From Streptomyces qaidamensis (lineage in GTDB: Bacteria > Actinomycetota > Actinomycetes > Streptomycetales > Streptomycetaceae), in the NCBI RefSeq assembly GCF_001611795.1, contig NZ_CP015098.1:6696001-6760000 (forward strand): a stretch of 64,000 nucleotides of DNA, written 5' to 3'. The position numbers were made by a program, and so were the translations under genes. This document shows, one piece after another, positions 48,257-57,649 of this stretch. The number at the start of each line of letters is the position of its first letter. Within the stretch, counting starts at the first letter, position 1. The notes below the pieces were generated by a model, which searched no databases, was not told where the DNA came from, and saw only the letters and a list, made by a program, of their open reading frames with translations.

Positions 48257-48538
48257 TCAGACGGTCTCGGGCAGTTCCTCGAGACCCTCGGAGACCAGCT
48301 TGGCCAGCCGGTCCAGGGCGGCGTCCGCGCCCTCGGCGTCGGAGGCGAGGACGATCTCCTCGCCACCCTGGGCGCCGAGGCCCAGGACGGCCAGCATCGA
48401 GGCCGCGTTGACGGGGGTGCCGCCAGCCTTGGCGATCGTCACCGGGACGCCTGCGGCCGTGGCGGCTCGGACGAAGATGGAGGCGGGGCGGGCGTGGAGA
48501 CCCTCGGCCCAGCCGACGTTGACGCGGCGCTCAGCCAT
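48257..48538 (-). CDS. ptsH: Phosphocarrier protein HPr
   Basis: 93 residues. His15 in GLHARPAS is the phosphotransfer residue between enzyme I and sugar-specific EIIA proteins. Ser47 in NAASMLAVLGLG corresponds to the regulatory serine of low-GC Gram-positive HPr, though actinomycetes are not known to use it in the same way. Length and fold are standard. ATG 48538. The gene stands alone, as in other Streptomyces, away from enzyme I. Confidence 0.95.
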   Translation of the reverse strand: MAERRVNVGWAEGLHARPASIFVRAATAAGVPVTIAKAGGTPVNAASMLAVLGLGAQGGEEIVLASDAEGADAALDRLAKLVSEGLEELPETV

Positions 48539-48717
48539 GTGTTGCTGCCCTTCGGTGTTCAGGGTTGTCTAGACCAGTTTCCCATATCGTGAAGCCCACC
48601 AGGAGCGGTTCTCGCGTTCCACTCCAGGGGCGCCGTCGGATCGCGGCCTCGACCCGACTGATGCCCTCCACAGACTGCCTCGCGCCGTTGTCAGGCGCTA
48701 GCCGTACTCTGGGGCCC

Positions 48718-51591
48718 ATGCAGACCTCGCCGGACCGGCACGAGTATCCCGCCCACTGGGAAGCCGACGTGGTGCTGCGCGACGGGGGCACCGCGCGCAT
48801 CCGGCCCATCACCGTTGATGACGCCGATCGCCTGGTCAGCTTCTACGAGCAGGTCTCCGACGAGTCGAAGTACTACCGCTTCTTCGCGCCGTACCCTCGC
48901 CTGTCCGCCAAGGACGTCCACCGCTTCACGCACCACGACTTTGTGGACCGGGTGGGACTCGCGGCCACGGTCGGCGGCGAGTTCATCGCCACCGTACGCT
49001 ACGACCGGATCGGCCCGGACGGAACGCCCGCGTCCGCACCCGCCGACGAGGCCGAGGTCGCCTTCCTCGTGCAGGACGCCCACCAGGGCCGCGGGGTCGC
49101 CTCCGCCCTGCTCGAACACATCGGTGCCGTCGCCCGCGAGCGCGGCATCCGCCGCTTCGCCGCCGAGGTGCTGCCCGCCAACACCAAGATGATCAAGGTG
49201 TTCACGGACGCCGGCTACACCCAGAAGCGCAGCTTCGAGGACGGCGTCGTCCGTCTGGAGTTCGACCTCGAACCAACCGACCGCTCCCTCGCCGTGCAGT
49301 ACGCCCGCGAACACCGCGCCGAGGCACGCTCCGTGCAGCGGCTCCTCGCCCCCGGCTCGGTCGCCGTCATCGGCGCCGGGCGCACCCCGGGCGGAGTGGG
49401 CCGCAGCGTCCTCGGCAACATCCGCGACGCCGGGTTCACCGGCCGCCTGTACGCCGTGAACAAGGCTCTCCCCGAGGGGCGGAAGGAGCTCGACGGCGTG
49501 CCCGCGCACCGCTCGGTGCGGGACATCGACGGTCCGGTCGACCTCGCCGTCGTCGCCGTACCGGCCGAGCAGGTCACCGAGGTCGTCACCGAGTGCGGCG
49601 AACACGGCGTGCAGGGACTCGTCGTGGTCTCCGCCGGGTACGCCGAGGGCGGCGGCCACGAGGGGCGCGAACGTCAGCGCGCCCTCGTCCGGCACGCGCG
49701 CACGTACGGCATGCGCATCATCGGCCCCAACGCCTTCGGCATCATCAACACCTCCCCGCAGGTACGGCTCAACGCCTCCCTCGCCCCCGAGGTGCCGCGC
49801 CCCGGCCGGATCGGCCTGTTCGCCCAGTCCGGTGCCATCGGCATCGCCCTGCTGTCCCGGCTGCACCGGCGCGGCGGCGGCGTCACGGGCGTGACCGGCG
49901 TCTCCACCTTCGTCTCCTCCGGCAACCGCGCCGACGTCTCCGGCAACGATGTCCTGCAGTACTGGTACGAGGATCCCGACACCGACGTCGTCCTCATGTA
50001 CCTGGAGTCCATCGGCAATCCACGCAAGTTCACCCGCCTCGCCCGCCGGACCGCCGCGGCCAAGCCCCTGGTCGTCGTCCAGGGCGCGCGGCACGGCGCC
50101 GCCCCCCAGGGGCACGCCGTACGGGCGACCCGGCTGCCGCACGCGACCGTGTCGGCGCTGCTGCGCCAGGCCGGCGTCATCCGCGTCGACACCATCACCG
50201 AGCTGGTGGACGCGGGCCTGCTGCTCGCCCGCCAGCCCCTGCCCGCGGGCCCCAGGGTGGCGATCCTGGGCAACTCGGAGTCGCTCGGCCTGCTGACGTA
50301 CGACGCGTGCCTCGCCGAGGGCCTGCGGCCGCACCCCCCGCAGGACCTGACCACCGCGGCCTCCGCGGCGGACTTCCACGCCGCCCTGTCCCGCGCGCTC
50401 GCCGACGACCGGTGCGACGCCGTCGTCGTCACCGCCATACCGGCGGTGGGGGAGGGCTCGGTCCGTGACGCGGCCCTCGCAGAGGCCCTGCGCTCCGCCT
50501 CGGCCGCGGCCCCGGGCAAGCCGGTCCTGGTGGTCCACGTGGAGCTCGGCGGCCTGGCGGAGGCCCTGTCGGCGGCGTCGAGCACGGCACCGCAGACCGG
50601 CTCGGGCAGAACCCGGCCATCAGCTCCCGGCCGGGCATCACGCGCAGAGTCGGGCAAACAGCCTCAAAGCGCAACCGGCTCGACACCCGCCGAGGACCGC
50701 CTCCCCGCCACCGAGGCTCCCGAAGGCGCCCACCTCATCCCCGCCTACCCCGCCGCCGAGCGTGCCGTCCGCGCCCTCGGCCAGGCCGTCGCCTACGCGC
50801 AGTGGCGGCGCGACGCCGCCGACCCCGGCAAGGTGCCCGAGTACGACGACATCGACGAAAGGGGTGCCGCGGCACTGATCGACGGCCTGCTCGCGCGCGG
50901 GCAGGGACTCACACTCGGCACGGACGAGACCTGCGACCTCCTCGGCCACTACGGCGTCCAGGTCCACCGCGCCCTGCCCGCCCCGACTCCCGACGCCGCC
51001 GTCGAGGCCGCCCGCACCCTCGGCTACCCCGTGGCGCTCAAGGCCACCGCCCCGCACCTCAGGCACCGAGCCGACCTGGGCGGCGTCCGCCTCGACCTCG
51101 CCGACGAGGACCAACTGCGCCGCTCGTACGCCGAGTTGACCGAGCTGTTCGGCGCGCCGGAGGAGCTGCGGCCGGTGGTGCAGCGGATGGCACCGCGCGG
51201 CGTGGACGTCGTCGTACGGGCCGTCATCGACCCCGCGGCCGGAGCGGTGCTCTCCTTCGGGCTCGCCGGGGCCGCCTCGCAGCTGCTCGGGGACACCGCG
51301 CACCGGCTGATCCCGGTCACCGACCGGGAGGCGACCTCGCTGGTGCGCTCGATCCGCACCGCCCCCCTGCTGTTCGGCTGGCGCGGCTCCGCACCCGCGG
51401 ACACCCGGGCCCTGGAGGAGCTGCTGCTGCGGGTGTCCCGGCTGGTCGACGACCATCCCGAGGTCGTCGCGGTCACCCTGGAGCCGGTGGTCGTCGCCTC
51501 GCACGGCCTGAGCGTCCTCGGCGCCTCCGTCCGCCTCGCGCCCCCGCCCGCCCGCGACGACCTCGGCCCGCGGACCCTTCCCGCCTACTGA
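48718..51591 (+). CDS. GNAT acetyltransferase fused to NDP-forming acyl-CoA-synthetase-like domains
   Basis: 957 residues. Residues about 10-185 are a GNAT domain (IRPITVDDADRLVSFYEQVSDESKYYRFF, VQDAHQGRGVASALLEHIG binding acetyl-CoA). Residues about 205-640 match CoA-binding and succinyl-CoA-ligase-like domains (GSVAVIGAGRTPGGVGRSVLGNI, FAQSGAIGIALLSRL). Residues about 730-940 are an ATP-grasp domain (GYPVALKATAPHLRHRADLGGV, RMAPRGVDVVVRAVID). This is the make-up of Pat-type protein lysine acetyltransferases, with the GNAT domain at the front, that acetylate acyl-CoA synthetases. TACTCT seven bases before the ATG suggests a leaderless transcript. Confidence 0.88.
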   Translation: MQTSPDRHEYPAHWEADVVLRDGGTARIRPITVDDADRLVSFYEQVSDESKYYRFFAPYPRLSAKDVHRFTHHDFVDRVGLAATVGGEFIATVRYDRIGPDGTPASAPADEAEVAFLVQDAHQGRGVASALLEHIGAVARERGIRRFAAEVLPANTKMIKVFTDAGYTQKRSFEDGVVRLEFDLEPTDRSLAVQYAREHRAEARSVQRLLAPGSVAVIGAGRTPGGVGRSVLGNIRDAGFTGRLYAVNKALPEGRKELDGVPAHRSVRDIDGPVDLAVVAVPAEQVTEVVTECGEHGVQGLVVVSAGYAEGGGHEGRERQRALVRHARTYGMRIIGPNAFGIINTSPQVRLNASLAPEVPRPGRIGLFAQSGAIGIALLSRLHRRGGGVTGVTGVSTFVSSGNRADVSGNDVLQYWYEDPDTDVVLMYLESIGNPRKFTRLARRTAAAKPLVVVQGARHGAAPQGHAVRATRLPHATVSALLRQAGVIRVDTITELVDAGLLLARQPLPAGPRVAILGNSESLGLLTYDACLAEGLRPHPPQDLTTAASAADFHAALSRALADDRCDAVVVTAIPAVGEGSVRDAALAEALRSASAAAPGKPVLVVHVELGGLAEALSAASSTAPQTGSGRTRPSAPGRASRAESGKQPQSATGSTPAEDRLPATEAPEGAHLIPAYPAAERAVRALGQAVAYAQWRRDAADPGKVPEYDDIDERGAAALIDGLLARGQGLTLGTDETCDLLGHYGVQVHRALPAPTPDAAVEAARTLGYPVALKATAPHLRHRADLGGVRLDLADEDQLRRSYAELTELFGAPEELRPVVQRMAPRGVDVVVRAVIDPAAGAVLSFGLAGAASQLLGDTAHRLIPVTDREATSLVRSIRTAPLLFGWRGSAPADTRALEELLLRVSRLVDDHPEVVAVTLEPVVVASHGLSVLGASVRLAPPPARDDLGPRTLPAY

Positions 51592-51642
51592 CAGGGGGCG
51601 ACCTGTCCCTCGCAGTCAGTGGTCCCCCGTAGGATGGGCGTC

Positions 51643-52230
51643 ATGGCCAAGACCAGTACGACGACCCAGGGGCTGCGGGCGGCGATCGAGCGCAGCGGCT
51701 ACTACCCGGCCCTCGTGGCCGAGGCGGTGGAGGCCGCCGTGGGCGGTGAGCCCATGCGGTCGTTCCTGGTCCACCAGGAGACGACGTTCGACCAGAACGA
51801 GGTGCGGCGGCACGTGACGGTGCTCGTCCTCACGGACAACCGCTTCATCGTCAGCCACACCGACGAACAGGCCGCCGACAGCACCTCCCCGACGCCGTAC
51901 GCCACGACGTCGACGGAGTCCGTGAAGATCGGCCGCATCTCGTCGATCGTGGTCAGCCGGGTGGTCGCCAACCCCGAGTCCTACAAGCCGGGCACCCTGC
52001 CCCGTGAGGTCGTCCTCACCATCGGCTGGGGCGCCGTCTCCCGCATCGACCTGGAGCCGGCCGCCTGCGGCGACCCCAACTGCGAGGCGGACCACGGCTA
52101 CACGGGCAACTCGACGGCGGACGACCTCAGCCTGCGCGTCAGCGAGGCCGGGGACGGACCGGAGACCGTGCGTGAGGCGCTCGCGTTCGCGCAGGCCCTC
52201 TCCGAGGCGACCGCGGACACGACCCGCTGA
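51643..52230 (+). CDS. DUF5998 family protein
   Basis: 195 residues from ATG 51643. It matches the actinobacterial DUF5998 family: LRAAIERSGYYPALVAEAVEAAV, FLVHQETTFDQNEVRRHVTVLVLTDNR, SHTDEQ, and DLEPAACGDPNCEADHGYTG with a C-x4-C-x3-H cluster that may bind metal. Function unknown. TAGGAT (51630-51635) lies seven bases before the ATG, a leaderless pattern. The stop overlaps the next start (TGATG), so it is translated together with the phosphatase-family gene. Confidence 0.87.
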   Translation: MAKTSTTTQGLRAAIERSGYYPALVAEAVEAAVGGEPMRSFLVHQETTFDQNEVRRHVTVLVLTDNRFIVSHTDEQAADSTSPTPYATTSTESVKIGRISSIVVSRVVANPESYKPGTLPREVVLTIGWGAVSRIDLEPAACGDPNCEADHGYTGNSTADDLSLRVSEAGDGPETVREALAFAQALSEATADTTR

Positions 52231-53426
52231 TGGCACAGCCCGAGACGGCCTGGGACCCCCACCCCGAACCGCTGACCGTCGCCTCCGCACCTGCCCCTGA
52301 GTACGGCAGCGGATCGCTCGCCGACCTCCTGCCCACCCTGGCCGCCGGTCTCGGCGTCCCGGACATGAACGCCGCGATCACCGAGCTGACCCCCGCCGAC
52401 CGGAACTGCGTGTTCCTGATCGACGGTCTCGGCTGGGAGCAGCTGAAGGCGCACCCCGAGGACGCGCCCTTCATGACGTCCCTCCTCGCCACCTCCCGCG
52501 GCGGCACCGGGCGTCCGCTCACCGCCGGCTACCCGGCGACCACAGCGACCTCCCTCGCCTCCGTCGGCACGGGCCTGCCGCCCGGCGCGCACGGCCTGCC
52601 CGGCTACACCGTCCGCAACCCGGACACCGGCGAGCTGATGAACCAGCTGCGCTGGCAGCCCTGGACGCAGCCCGGCGCCTGGCAGCCGTACCCCACGGTC
52701 TTCCAGCTGGCGCACGCGGCCGGGGTGCACGCCGCGCAGGTGTCGTCCCCGACCTTCCAGAACACCCCGCTGACCAGGGTCGCGCTCAGTGGCGGAACGT
52801 TCCTGGGGCGGCTCACCGGCGAGGACCGCATGGACCTGGCGGCCGAGCAACTGGCTGCGGGCGACCGCTCCCTGGTGTACACGTACTTCGCCGAGGTGGA
52901 CGGCGCCGGTCACCGCTTCGGCGTCGACTCCGACGCCTGGCGCGGCCAGCTCATGTACGCCGACCGCCTGGTCCAGCGCCTGGCCGAACAACTGCCGCCG
53001 CGCAGCGCCCTCTACGTCACCGCCGACCACGGCATGATCGACGTGCCGTTCGACGAGCAGCACCGCATCGACTTCGACGAGGACTGGGAGTTGAGCGCGG
53101 GTGTCGCCCTGCTCGGCGGCGAAGGCCGCGCCCGCCACGTCTACGCGGTGCCCGGCGCGGCGAACGACGTCCTGACCTGCTGGCGCGAGGTGCTCGGCGA
53201 GCAGTTCTGGGTGGCCTCACGCGACGAGGCCATCGCGGCGGGCTGGTTCGGCCCGCAGATCGACGAACGGGTGTACGGCAGGATCGGTGACGTGGTCGCG
53301 GCCGCGCGGGACGACGTCCTGCTCATCGCCTCCGAGCGGGAGCCGAAGGAGTCGGCCATGGTCGGCAACCACGGTTCGATGACCCCCGCCGAGCAGCTGG
53401 TCCCCCTGCTCGAAGTACGCTCCTGA
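52230..53426 (+). CDS. Alkaline-phosphatase-superfamily phosphodiesterase
   Basis: 398 residues. It has the type I phosphodiesterase/nucleotide pyrophosphatase pattern: metal-binding Asp in VFLIDGLGWEQL (about residue 63), nucleophile Thr in GYPATTATSLASVGTG, Asp and His in YFAEVDGAGHRFGVDS, TADHGM, and a final His in VGNHGSMTP. All metal ligands appear present. No signal peptide, so it is cytosolic. The substrate is probably a nucleotide or phosphodiester. It is in an operon with DUF5998 and followed 46 bases later by thymidine kinase. Confidence 0.88.
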   Translation: MAQPETAWDPHPEPLTVASAPAPEYGSGSLADLLPTLAAGLGVPDMNAAITELTPADRNCVFLIDGLGWEQLKAHPEDAPFMTSLLATSRGGTGRPLTAGYPATTATSLASVGTGLPPGAHGLPGYTVRNPDTGELMNQLRWQPWTQPGAWQPYPTVFQLAHAAGVHAAQVSSPTFQNTPLTRVALSGGTFLGRLTGEDRMDLAAEQLAAGDRSLVYTYFAEVDGAGHRFGVDSDAWRGQLMYADRLVQRLAEQLPPRSALYVTADHGMIDVPFDEQHRIDFDEDWELSAGVALLGGEGRARHVYAVPGAANDVLTCWREVLGEQFWVASRDEAIAAGWFGPQIDERVYGRIGDVVAAARDDVLLIASEREPKESAMVGNHGSMTPAEQLVPLLEVRS

Positions 53427-53471
53427 CACAGCCCCACGCCGACCTCCACGCCGAAAGGTGCTCAACTCCCC

Positions 53472-54122
53472 ATGCCCGAGCTGGTGTTCTTCTGCGGAAC
53501 CATGGACTGCGGAAAGTCGACGCTGGCTCTCCAGATCGAGCACAACCGCTCGGCGCGCGGCTTGCAGGGCATGATCTTCTCGCGCGACGACCGGGCCGGC
53601 GAGGGCAAGCTGTCCTCGCGCCTCGGCCTGGTGACGGACGCGGTGGAGGTCGGCGACGGGCAGGATCTCTACGGCTACCTCGTCGACCATCTCTCGCAGG
53701 GCGGCCGCGCCGACTACGTGATCGCCGACGAGGCGCAGTTCCTCGCGCCGGAGCAGATCGACCAACTCGCGCGTGTGGTCGACGACCTGAGCCTGGACGT
53801 CTACGCCTTCGGCATCACGACCGACTTCCGCTCCAAGCTGTTCCCCGGCTCGCAGCGGCTGGTGGAACTGGCCGACCGGGTCGAGGTGCTCCAGGTCGAG
53901 GCCCTGTGCTGGTGCGGAGCCCGTGCCACGCACAACGCCCGCACGATAGGCGGGGTGATGGTCGTCGAGGGAGCCCAGGTGGTCGTCGGCGACGTCACCC
54001 ACTCCGTCGACGAGGTCGGGTACGAGGTGCTGTGCCGCCGTCACCACCGTCGCCGGATGACCGCGGCGACCTCCCATGCGGCGGCCCTGTCCCCGGACGT
54101 GCTGCCGGTGACGTCCGCCTGA
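53472..54122 (+). CDS. tdk: Thymidine kinase
   Basis: 216 residues, a type II thymidine kinase of the salvage pathway (thymidine to dTMP with ATP). P-loop GTMDCGKST (residues 9-17), Walker B-like DYVIADEAQFL with catalytic Glu, lasso loop ending in the zinc site CWCGARATHNAR and LCRRHH (four Cys/His ligands). Length is normal apart from a short disordered tail. ATG 53472. It is likely co-transcribed with the phosphodiesterase gene upstream. Confidence 0.94.
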   Translation: MPELVFFCGTMDCGKSTLALQIEHNRSARGLQGMIFSRDDRAGEGKLSSRLGLVTDAVEVGDGQDLYGYLVDHLSQGGRADYVIADEAQFLAPEQIDQLARVVDDLSLDVYAFGITTDFRSKLFPGSQRLVELADRVEVLQVEALCWCGARATHNARTIGGVMVVEGAQVVVGDVTHSVDEVGYEVLCRRHHRRRMTAATSHAAALSPDVLPVTSA

Positions 54123-54144
54123 CCCGCGTCCGGCGCTCCGGCCG

Positions 54145-54948
54145 TCAGTCCGGCCGCTGCACCAGCGCGAACCGTGCCCCTTCCGGGTCCGCCACCCCCG
54201 CCACCCGCCCGTGGGCGGTGTCGTGCACCGGCTTGAGGACCTGCCCGCCCAGGTGGAGGAGATGGTCCACGGCGTCGTCGACATCGGCGACCTGGAAGTA
54301 CGTGACCCAGTGCGGCCCCCGGTCGCGGGGCAGGGCGTGCCCCACACCGTGGATGCCGGCGACGGGTTCGCCGCCCAGGTGCAGGGCCACGTAGTCGAAG
54401 TCGGCGGAGACCACCGGCTCCTCCTCGTAGCCGAACACCGTCCGGTAGAACTTGGCGACACTCGCCGACTCGAAGGTCAGCAGCTCGTTCCAGGCGGGTG
54501 TGCCGGGGACGCCCGAGACGGCGGTGCCCAGGTGCGCGGCGGCCTGCCAGATGCCGAACACCGCGCCCGAGGGGTCCGAGCAGATCGCCAGGCGGCCGGC
54601 GTCGGCGGCGTCCAGCGGACCCACACCGATCGTTCCGCCGCGGCTGCGCACCGTTTCGGCCGTCAGATCCGCGTTCCTCGATGCGAAGTAGGGCGTCCAG
54701 GCGATGGGCAGGTGACGGTCCGGTGGCAGTCGGCCGAGGCCGGCCACCTCGCGCCCGTCGAGCAGCGCGCGCACATACGGGCCGAGCTGCTGGGGGCCCG
54801 GCTGGAACTCCCAGCCGAACAGCGCTCCGTAGAACTCCTCGGTCGCGTCCAGTCCGTGCACCATCAGGCTCACCCAGCAGGGCGCGCCGGGCACGTGCCG
54901 GGCGGGTGGGTCACCGTTCGGCCCGGCGGACCCCCGTGCGTCGGTCAT
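54145..54948 (-). CDS. VOC family protein (two glyoxalase-like domains)
   Basis: 267 residues from ATG 54948, chosen over the long upstream frame, which is not protein-like. Two vicinal-oxygen-chelate domains: residues about 20-135 (PCWVSLMVHGLDATEEFYGALFGWEFQ, ICSDPSGAVFGIWQ) and about 145-262 (WNELLTFESASVAKFYRTVFGYE, VADPEGARFALVQ). Such proteins include antibiotic-binding and lactoylglutathione-lyase-like members. Metal ligands are not clearly conserved, so a binding role is as likely as catalysis. Convergent with tdk. Confidence 0.87.
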   Translation of the reverse strand: MTDARGSAGPNGDPPARHVPGAPCWVSLMVHGLDATEEFYGALFGWEFQPGPQQLGPYVRALLDGREVAGLGRLPPDRHLPIAWTPYFASRNADLTAETVRSRGGTIGVGPLDAADAGRLAICSDPSGAVFGIWQAAAHLGTAVSGVPGTPAWNELLTFESASVAKFYRTVFGYEEEPVVSADFDYVALHLGGEPVAGIHGVGHALPRDRGPHWVTYFQVADVDDAVDHLLHLGGQVLKPVHDTAHGRVAGVADPEGARFALVQRPD

Positions 54949-55198
54949 CGTCACTCTCTTCTCGGCCTCGCGGTGGCCGTGCTCTCCGCAGCCTGGTGGG
55001 TCAGCCCTGTGGGGCGTCCCCTGTCCGGGAGAATGCCCGATGTGCGGGCCTCGCCCCTCGCGGCGCGCTTGTCGGAAGGTGTCGTTCAGCTGTACAGCAT
55101 GTGCTTGTTCCCGTACACCGTGTGATCGACCCGCTCCGGCCGAGCAGAGTAGCCGGACACGGACGGCTCGGCCACCCCCGTGCGCGAGGATGGGGACC

Positions 55199-56050
55199 AT
55201 GAACGCCATCATCTCCGCATCCGACCTCGCGAAGGACCTCGACAGCGCCCACCCGCCGGTCCTGCTCGATGTCCGCTGGCAGCTCACCGCCGCCAGGACG
55301 GCCGGCGAGCCGCCGTTCGACGGCCGGGCCGCGTACGAGGCAGGGCACCTGCCCGGGGCCGTCTACGTCGACCTGGACCGGGAGTTGGCCTCCGCGCCGG
55401 GCAAGGGCGGCCGGCATCCGCTGCCGGACCTCGCGCGCTTCGGTGCCGCGATGCGCCGGGCGGGCGTGTCGGCCGGCACCCCGGTGGTCGTCTACGACGG
55501 CGGCCAGGGCTGGGCGGCGGCCCGGGCGTGGTGGCTGCTGCGCTGGACGGGTCACCCGGACGTGCGGGCCCTCGACGGCGGGTTGCCGTCCTGGGAGGGG
55601 CCGTTGGAGAAGTCCGTGCCGGCCCCGGCCGAGGGCGACTTCGTGCCCGAGCCGGGGGTGACGGGGCTGCTCGACGCGGATGCCGCCGCGGCTCTGGCGC
55701 GGTCCGGTGTGCTGCTGGACGCGCGGGCGGGGGAGCGGTACCGGGGCGAGGTGGAGCCGATCGACCCGGTGGCCGGGCACATCCCGGGCGCGGTGTCGGC
55801 ACCCACCACGGAGAACGTGGGGGCCGACGGGCGCTTCCTGCCCGCCGGGGAACTGCGGGCGCGCTTCGAGGGACTCGGCGTGAGGGAGGGTTCGCGGGTC
55901 GGTGTGTACTGCGGGTCGGGGGTGTCCGCCGCCCACGAGGTCCTGGCGCTGGCGGCCGCGGGCATTCCGGCCGAGCTGTACGTGGGGTCGTGGTCGGAGT
56001 GGTCCTCGGACCCGGACCGGCCGGTCGCCGTCGGGCCGGATCCGCAGTGA
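55199..56050 (+). CDS. Rhodanese-type sulfurtransferase
   Basis: 283 residues from ATG 55199. Two rhodanese domains: residues about 5-135 (inactive, VVVYDGGQGWAAARAWWLLR with Asp-Gly in place of the Cys loop) and about 155-278 (active, VYCGSGVSAAHEVLAL with the catalytic Cys). The CGSGVSA loop is of the mercaptopyruvate/thiosulfate sulfurtransferase type. It transfers sulfur from thiosulfate or 3-mercaptopyruvate to a thiol or cyanide acceptor. The 3' end faces the convergent sepH gene 64 bases away. Confidence 0.92.
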   Translation: MNAIISASDLAKDLDSAHPPVLLDVRWQLTAARTAGEPPFDGRAAYEAGHLPGAVYVDLDRELASAPGKGGRHPLPDLARFGAAMRRAGVSAGTPVVVYDGGQGWAAARAWWLLRWTGHPDVRALDGGLPSWEGPLEKSVPAPAEGDFVPEPGVTGLLDADAAAALARSGVLLDARAGERYRGEVEPIDPVAGHIPGAVSAPTTENVGADGRFLPAGELRARFEGLGVREGSRVGVYCGSGVSAAHEVLALAAAGIPAELYVGSWSEWSSDPDRPVAVGPDPQ

Positions 56051-56114
56051 CCTGACACGGGGAGAGGGCCGGGCCCGGAAGGCACGGCCCCTCGTCGTCC
56101 GACGGCTGACCCGG

Positions 56115-57143
56115 CTACTCCTGCTTCTTGCGTCGCGTCCCGAACACGATCTCGTCCCAGCTCGGGACGGCCGCTCTGCGGCCCGGGCGTACGCCGTCCG
56201 CCTCGGCCTGGCGGTCGGTGGCACCGATGAGCCGGTCGCGGTGGCTGCCCACCGATCGCGGCATGAGCACGTCCGCGTAGGCGGATCCGGCCGAGGCGGC
56301 GGGAGCCGGGGGCTCCTCCTCCTCGACCTCGGCGACGACGGGCTCCTCCTCGGGCTCCGCCGGGGGCAGTTCCGGGACGACGAGGTCGCCGCGGAAGCTC
56401 GGCACCGCCTCCAGCAGACTGGTCAGGGAATCCCGCTCGCCGGTGATCTCCTCGTCCGGCTCGGACGCCTGCGCGGGCAGGCTGGGCCGCTCGGGGCGGT
56501 CCAGCGGTCTGTCGCGCGGCAGCCGGGCGATCCGCGGGACGAACGGGAAGCTGGGCTCCGGGGCGGCCAGGTCGTCGGACTCGCCGATCAGGGAGCGCGC
56601 CTCGTCGTCGACGGCCTGGACGAGCCGCCGGGGCGGGTCGTACGTCCAGCTCGCCGAGTGGGGCTCGCTCGCGACGCGGTAGACCAGCAGGACTTCCCAG
56701 GTGCCGTCGTCGCGACGCCATGAGTCCCACTGGACGGTGTCCTTGTCGGCGCCCCGCAGCAGCAGTCGTTCCTGCACCGCTTCGCCCAGCGGCGGACCGG
56801 AGTTCTCGCCGGGGCGGCGGACCGGGGTCTTGCGGGCCCGCTCGGCCATGAAGGCGCGCTCGGCGAGCACGGGGCCCTCGAAGCGGCGGACCCGGTCGAC
56901 GGGGATGCCGGCCATCTGCGCGACCTCTTCCGCGGTCGCGCCCGCACGTATACGCGCCTGGATGTCGCGGGGGCGGAGGTGGCTCTCGACCTCGATCTCG
57001 ATCTGGCCGAGACGGGGACGGTCGCCGCGCACGGCAGCGCGCAGGCGTTCGTCGATCGGAAGCGTGTACTCCGTAGAGTCGGCAGCCTTCAGCACCAGCC
57101 GTGTGCCGTCATTCGAGACGGCCACGACACGCAGTTCGGGCAT
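56115..57143 (-). CDS. sepH: Cell division protein SepH
   Basis: 342 residues from ATG 57143 with GGGAGG upstream. The N-terminal DUF3071 domain (MPELRVVAVSNDGTRLVLK to about residue 110) contains the helix-turn-helix IRAGATAEEVAQMAGIPVDRVRRFEGPVLAERAFMA. A conserved central patch follows (VQWDSWRRDDGTWEVLLVYR, WTYDPPRRLVQAVDDEARSL). The acidic C-terminal half is disordered and ends in a conserved WDEIVFGTRRKK motif. SepH binds FtsZ and promotes its assembly during sporulation division in Streptomyces. Confidence 0.93.
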   Translation of the reverse strand: MPELRVVAVSNDGTRLVLKAADSTEYTLPIDERLRAAVRGDRPRLGQIEIEVESHLRPRDIQARIRAGATAEEVAQMAGIPVDRVRRFEGPVLAERAFMAERARKTPVRRPGENSGPPLGEAVQERLLLRGADKDTVQWDSWRRDDGTWEVLLVYRVASEPHSASWTYDPPRRLVQAVDDEARSLIGESDDLAAPEPSFPFVPRIARLPRDRPLDRPERPSLPAQASEPDEEITGERDSLTSLLEAVPSFRGDLVVPELPPAEPEEEPVVAEVEEEEPPAPAASAGSAYADVLMPRSVGSHRDRLIGATDRQAEADGVRPGRRAAVPSWDEIVFGTRRKKQE

Positions 57144-57649
57144 GGGGACCTCCCGGGTGGTGCCTGCCGACGTCACGTGCGTCGCTGCTTCCGCTAGTCG
57201 AGTGTGGCCTGCCCGGGTGCAGCCTGCCACAACCTTGCCGAGTTGCCCGGCGTGTCGGGCGCGGGCCCTGGATCGCCGTTATGGCACGGTTACCTATTCG
57301 CAACGCTAAGTGACGAACTCCATCACCCTGTGCAACTAGCCCCCTCCCGGCGGTCCTTAAAGGCCCTGTACACCCACATGGGAGACCGGACCCAGGGTTC
57401 GCAACAGTACTCCATTCGGGCCACGTGCGTGGATTGGCGCGCCGCCCAACTTCTGGCGAGGGGTGGGACTTGGACGCCCATTCCCCCGTTGTGTGATCTT
57501 GAACGTGGGGAACTTCACGTAATCACCAGAATCGGAACTAAGGGTTATGGAGAAGCCGCAGCGGATCGACGTGCTCAGACGTGAGCGACGATCCCGCCCC
57601 GAGCGCCGGCGGGCGTGAAGACGCCGGGTACACCACCCCAGTGTGTCGT
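57144..57649. other. Noncoding gap between sepH and the lactone oxidase gene
   Basis: Both neighbours run leftward, so this holds the sepH promoter and the end of the oxidase gene. A frame at 57204-57584 and a short Arg-rich frame at 57547-57618 are not convincing. ACGTG...CACGT (57503-57520) is an inverted repeat in an AT-richer patch with TTGAAC and TAATCA, which may be a rightward promoter of an unannotated small gene or RNA. Confidence 0.35.

Noticed and set aside
57204..57584. Possible 126-residue gene upstream of sepH
   Set aside because: Mixed composition, no ribosome binding site and no recognisable fold; kept only as a noncoding note.
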